From Bactericera cockerelli (taxonomy: Eukaryota; Arthropoda; Insecta; Hemiptera; Triozidae), in contig CM044964.1 of assembly GCA_024516035.1 (NCBI GenBank), positions 29,038,766 to 29,102,765 of the forward strand: a DNA stretch of 64,000 nucleotides, in the 5' to 3' direction. Made by a program: the position numbers and the translations under genes. This document shows, in pieces, positions 61,446-64,000 of the stretch; position 1 is the first letter of the stretch; every line of letters begins with the position of its first letter. The notes beneath the pieces are model-generated. The model saw only the letters and a list, made by a program, of their open reading frames with translations, searched no databases and was not told where the DNA came from.

Positions 61446-61714
61446 TAGATAAACGTACGTACACAAACACAGTCACATACACACAAACACAGTCACATAC
61501 ACACAAACACACACACACACACACATTCACTCAAAAGATACTTGCTGACACAAGTGAGGGCGGGAGAGGGTCATTATTATGATTTTTTCAGTTTTCCTCT
61601 AACTACTAAACGCTAGGAGGTGAAGCAAAAAAGTACTAAATATAATAGTTTCAGAATATGTGGTATGCCGGGAATGCGTCTATTTTGATACTAAGAAAAA
61701 AACAATATGACGCG

Positions 61715-61775
61715 CGATAACCAATAGCAATAACATCGCCTGGTGGTTGGTTACCTTTCACTAAAGAGTATATTA
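61715..61775 (+). mobile_element. SINE family B tail fragment
   Basis: 'aataacatcgcctggtggtt' to 'ttcactaaagagtatatta'. Confidence 0.55.
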
Positions 61776-61779
61776 TTTT

Positions 61780-62580
61780 GATATTGTCTTTAGTTCTTTT
61801 GACCTTTCCAGTTTTACCATGACATATAAAAACTAAATTTTTGGCAATGAATTTTAAATATAATGCTAAGTACCTATTTGTTTGTGGTAAAGGAATAATT
61901 CTGGGGAAACAAAAATTAAGATTTTTGGGGTGCAGAAGCACAATTGAGGAGTTTTTTTCTCAAGTCAACTTTTAAAAATCATAATACATTTTTCGGATTA
62001 TAGATTTCAGATTATTATTAGATCCGCCCAAATTTTCTGAAACAACACCAAACTTTATATATTCTGCTGAAAGCATTCTCTCGCAATATCTCAATAATAA
62101 GTGAAAGAACACAAACTCAGTGTTAAAATACAATGTAGTGAAAAAAATATTTTTTGAATATAACACCTTACTACCGTCATCAGCTCCTGTCGAGAGGCTT
62201 TTCAGCTCAGGGGTCAAATTATGAAGAAATCGTCTTAGTGATTATTTATTTCAAACTTTGGTCATTTTGAAACATTACAAAAAAATAACATGTTCGTTAA
62301 TTTGGTTTAATTTTCGCAAATGAATAAATTCAAGTTGTATACCTAATATTAAAAAAATAAAAGTAAAATGTGTTTAATTTTTTTTTATTATTAATGTTCA
62401 ACTCACTGCAGATATTATTATTAGAGGGGTTTTACCATCAGGCATTGGCTATTCCAGCGACTCAGATATTCAACTTGTATAATTCCGTGTCCGTGAGATA
62501 GGTATTCATACCTAAATCACGGTGGTGAGAGGATTATATGGACGCCCAGATCCAATGTCCAAGCTCCTTTCATGTCCATT
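61780..62580. other. AT-rich sequence, nothing recognised
   Basis: No exon matching the expected next eIF5B segment and no clear repeat. Confidence 0.4.
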
Positions 62581-62584
62581 GATT

Positions 62585-62830
62585 CTATTTGGTTTTAGCG
62601 TCCTGACTTGAGGTAGACAGGACGGGGGTTTTAACTTCCATTCGCTGGGAATCATACCAGGTACCCACATCAACCTCGCCCAGCCTGGGTAGGGCCGGAA
62701 TCACTAGCCTCACATGTTCGGAGGAAACAGAATTTTCTGTGCGAAAATTCTGCTCCAACCGGGAATCGAACTCAGGATCTCTGAACTACGGGCAATAGTC
62801 ACAACCGTTACGCCATGGAGTCTGGATAGA
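62585..62830 (-). mobile_element. tRNA-derived SINE, family E (reverse)
   Basis: 'gacgggggttttaacttcca', 'ctgctccaaccgggaatcga' and 'gtcacaaccgttacgccatg'. Confidence 0.75.
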
Positions 62831-63284
62831 GAGTCACATTATCCTCAGATATGTATGTGCAGAAGCCACGTCTGGTCAAGCTGGTGATTCCGTGGTGCAT
62901 CCATTTTTAATTTTGATTTCAGACATTAAATAGCTCAGTAACTTAACAAAGTTATAAAATAGTGATATGACAGCTAATCTAACTCAACTTTACTAAATTA
63001 ACACTTAGGAAATAAAAAATAAAACAAAACCCCTTCATTTCTATAAAACCTATTCATTGATATAAAACCCCTTACTTGTTTTCGAATATACTACTCCAAT
63101 GTACTGCATTATTTTTCTCTGAACTTCTCACTTTCATATGAAAAACAGATTTAAAAGTGACTCATTTCTGTGTTCTTCAAGAAAAATTTAATAGTTAATG
63201 GTCTAATATTGGATAAAATCCCAATGGGATAGGAACCATTGGGCTTAAAATAGCGGACTTCAAAAATTACCAATTCATTAAAAA
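62831..63284. other. AT-rich sequence, nothing recognised
   Basis: No exon or repeat family identified. Confidence 0.4.
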
Positions 63285-64000
63285 AAAACACTGCCAATTA
63301 TGGACTCTATACTTCCTCGTGATTGTTTCACATTGTTAACACGTGCCAATTTTGAGATTTTATACTAAATTACTTGTATCTCCAAAACGACTGCACCGAT
63401 TTTCTTCAAATTTGTTTTATATGGTAGAAAATCGTTTTTTCTACATTCTAGATTCCACAAAAATTTCTGTATCGGCAAGTCGTGGTCCTTATTTTTTGAC
63501 TTTTTTGTCCAAAATTTCGGATTTTCTTAAATATCAGAGTCTAATTATAATTAATTAAAAAATATATATAAATAGCCTATGTAAAACAATTATATGCATA
63601 CACACACAAAATTTCATTAAAATCGGGTGTACCGTTCACGAGATATAAGCGTTTAAGTAAAAAGTTAGTGGTCAGGCGCATGGGCTCTTTCACCAAGAAC
63701 CGCTAGTACGAATTCGATTAATTTAAAATGGGACCATCTACAGAATGTCTCCTAGATGTGTGCAAAATTTCATCAAAATCGGTCGAGTAGTTTCCGAGAT
63801 TTGCGCGTTACAAGGAATCGTTTTAACAGACCGACAGACCGACAGACCGACAGAACGACAGACCGACAGACCGACAGACAGACACAAAACCAAATTTGCT
63901 CAGGAGGTTATGAAACGTCCAGAAATCTGAAAAAAATTGAAATCGGAGCAAAAAAATATATTTTTTTTACAAAAACGAACACAATACTTCCGATTTCTAA
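63285..64000. mobile_element. Dispersed element, 'ctgccaattatggac' family (second copy)
   Basis: Long copy of the 42205 family, with a 'gaccgacagaccgacagac' short tandem near 63830. It may continue beyond the window. Confidence 0.6.

Overview
This is animal nuclear DNA, most likely from an insect; a hemipteroid is only a guess. It has spliced genes with GT-AG introns, introns and intergenic DNA packed with tRNA-derived and 5S-rRNA-derived SINEs, LINE 3' fragments and foldback or TIR DNA transposons, and an insect-style GH13 maltase pair. The identifiable genes are all on the + strand. Exons were assigned by reading frame, splice consensus, exon phase and comparison between the two paralogues; no database search was possible.

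Layout. (1) About 1.65-13.85 kb: an alpha-glucosidase/maltase copy. Exons 1, 4-7, 9 and 10 are clean, but exons 2 and 3 are decayed and exon 8 carries a stop and a 1-nt length change, so it is called a pseudogene. (2) 13.85-20.3 kb: intergenic SINEs, a tandem array of the last exon and a truncated foldback transposon. (3) 20.34-36.75 kb: a second ten-exon alpha-glucosidase with all GH13 catalytic motifs. Its only defect is one missing G in exon 1. (4) 36.75-41.5 kb: intergenic TEs, including two complete TIR elements. (5) 41.57 kb to past the right edge (last exon seen ends at 59,260): the 5' part of eIF5B, with a tiny first exon, a lysine-rich N-terminal exon and the GTPase domain. (6) 59.3-64 kb: TE-rich sequence, presumably eIF5B intron, with no recognisable exon.

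The most unusual property is that many introns carry tandem arrays whose unit is a copy of the neighbouring exon end plus its splice site. About eleven such arrays, with unrelated units of 20 to about 74 bp, occur in all three genes. They hold dozens of decoy donors or acceptors. In most cases use of a decoy would hit a stop at once; in eIF5B exon 5 the 39-bp unit is in frame. One array (exon 8 of the second maltase) is also an accidental array of about 40 perfect TGACGTCA sites. Other highlights are a roughly 150-bp gene-conversion tract between the two maltases, a piggyBac-like element carrying a nested hAT-like foldback element in eIF5B intron 5, and a possible exonised LINE tail supplying the start codon and signal peptide of the first maltase.

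The maltases would act outside the cell or at the gut surface in sugar digestion. eIF5B joins ribosomal subunits during translation initiation. Nothing indicates a functional link between them; they are simply neighbours.
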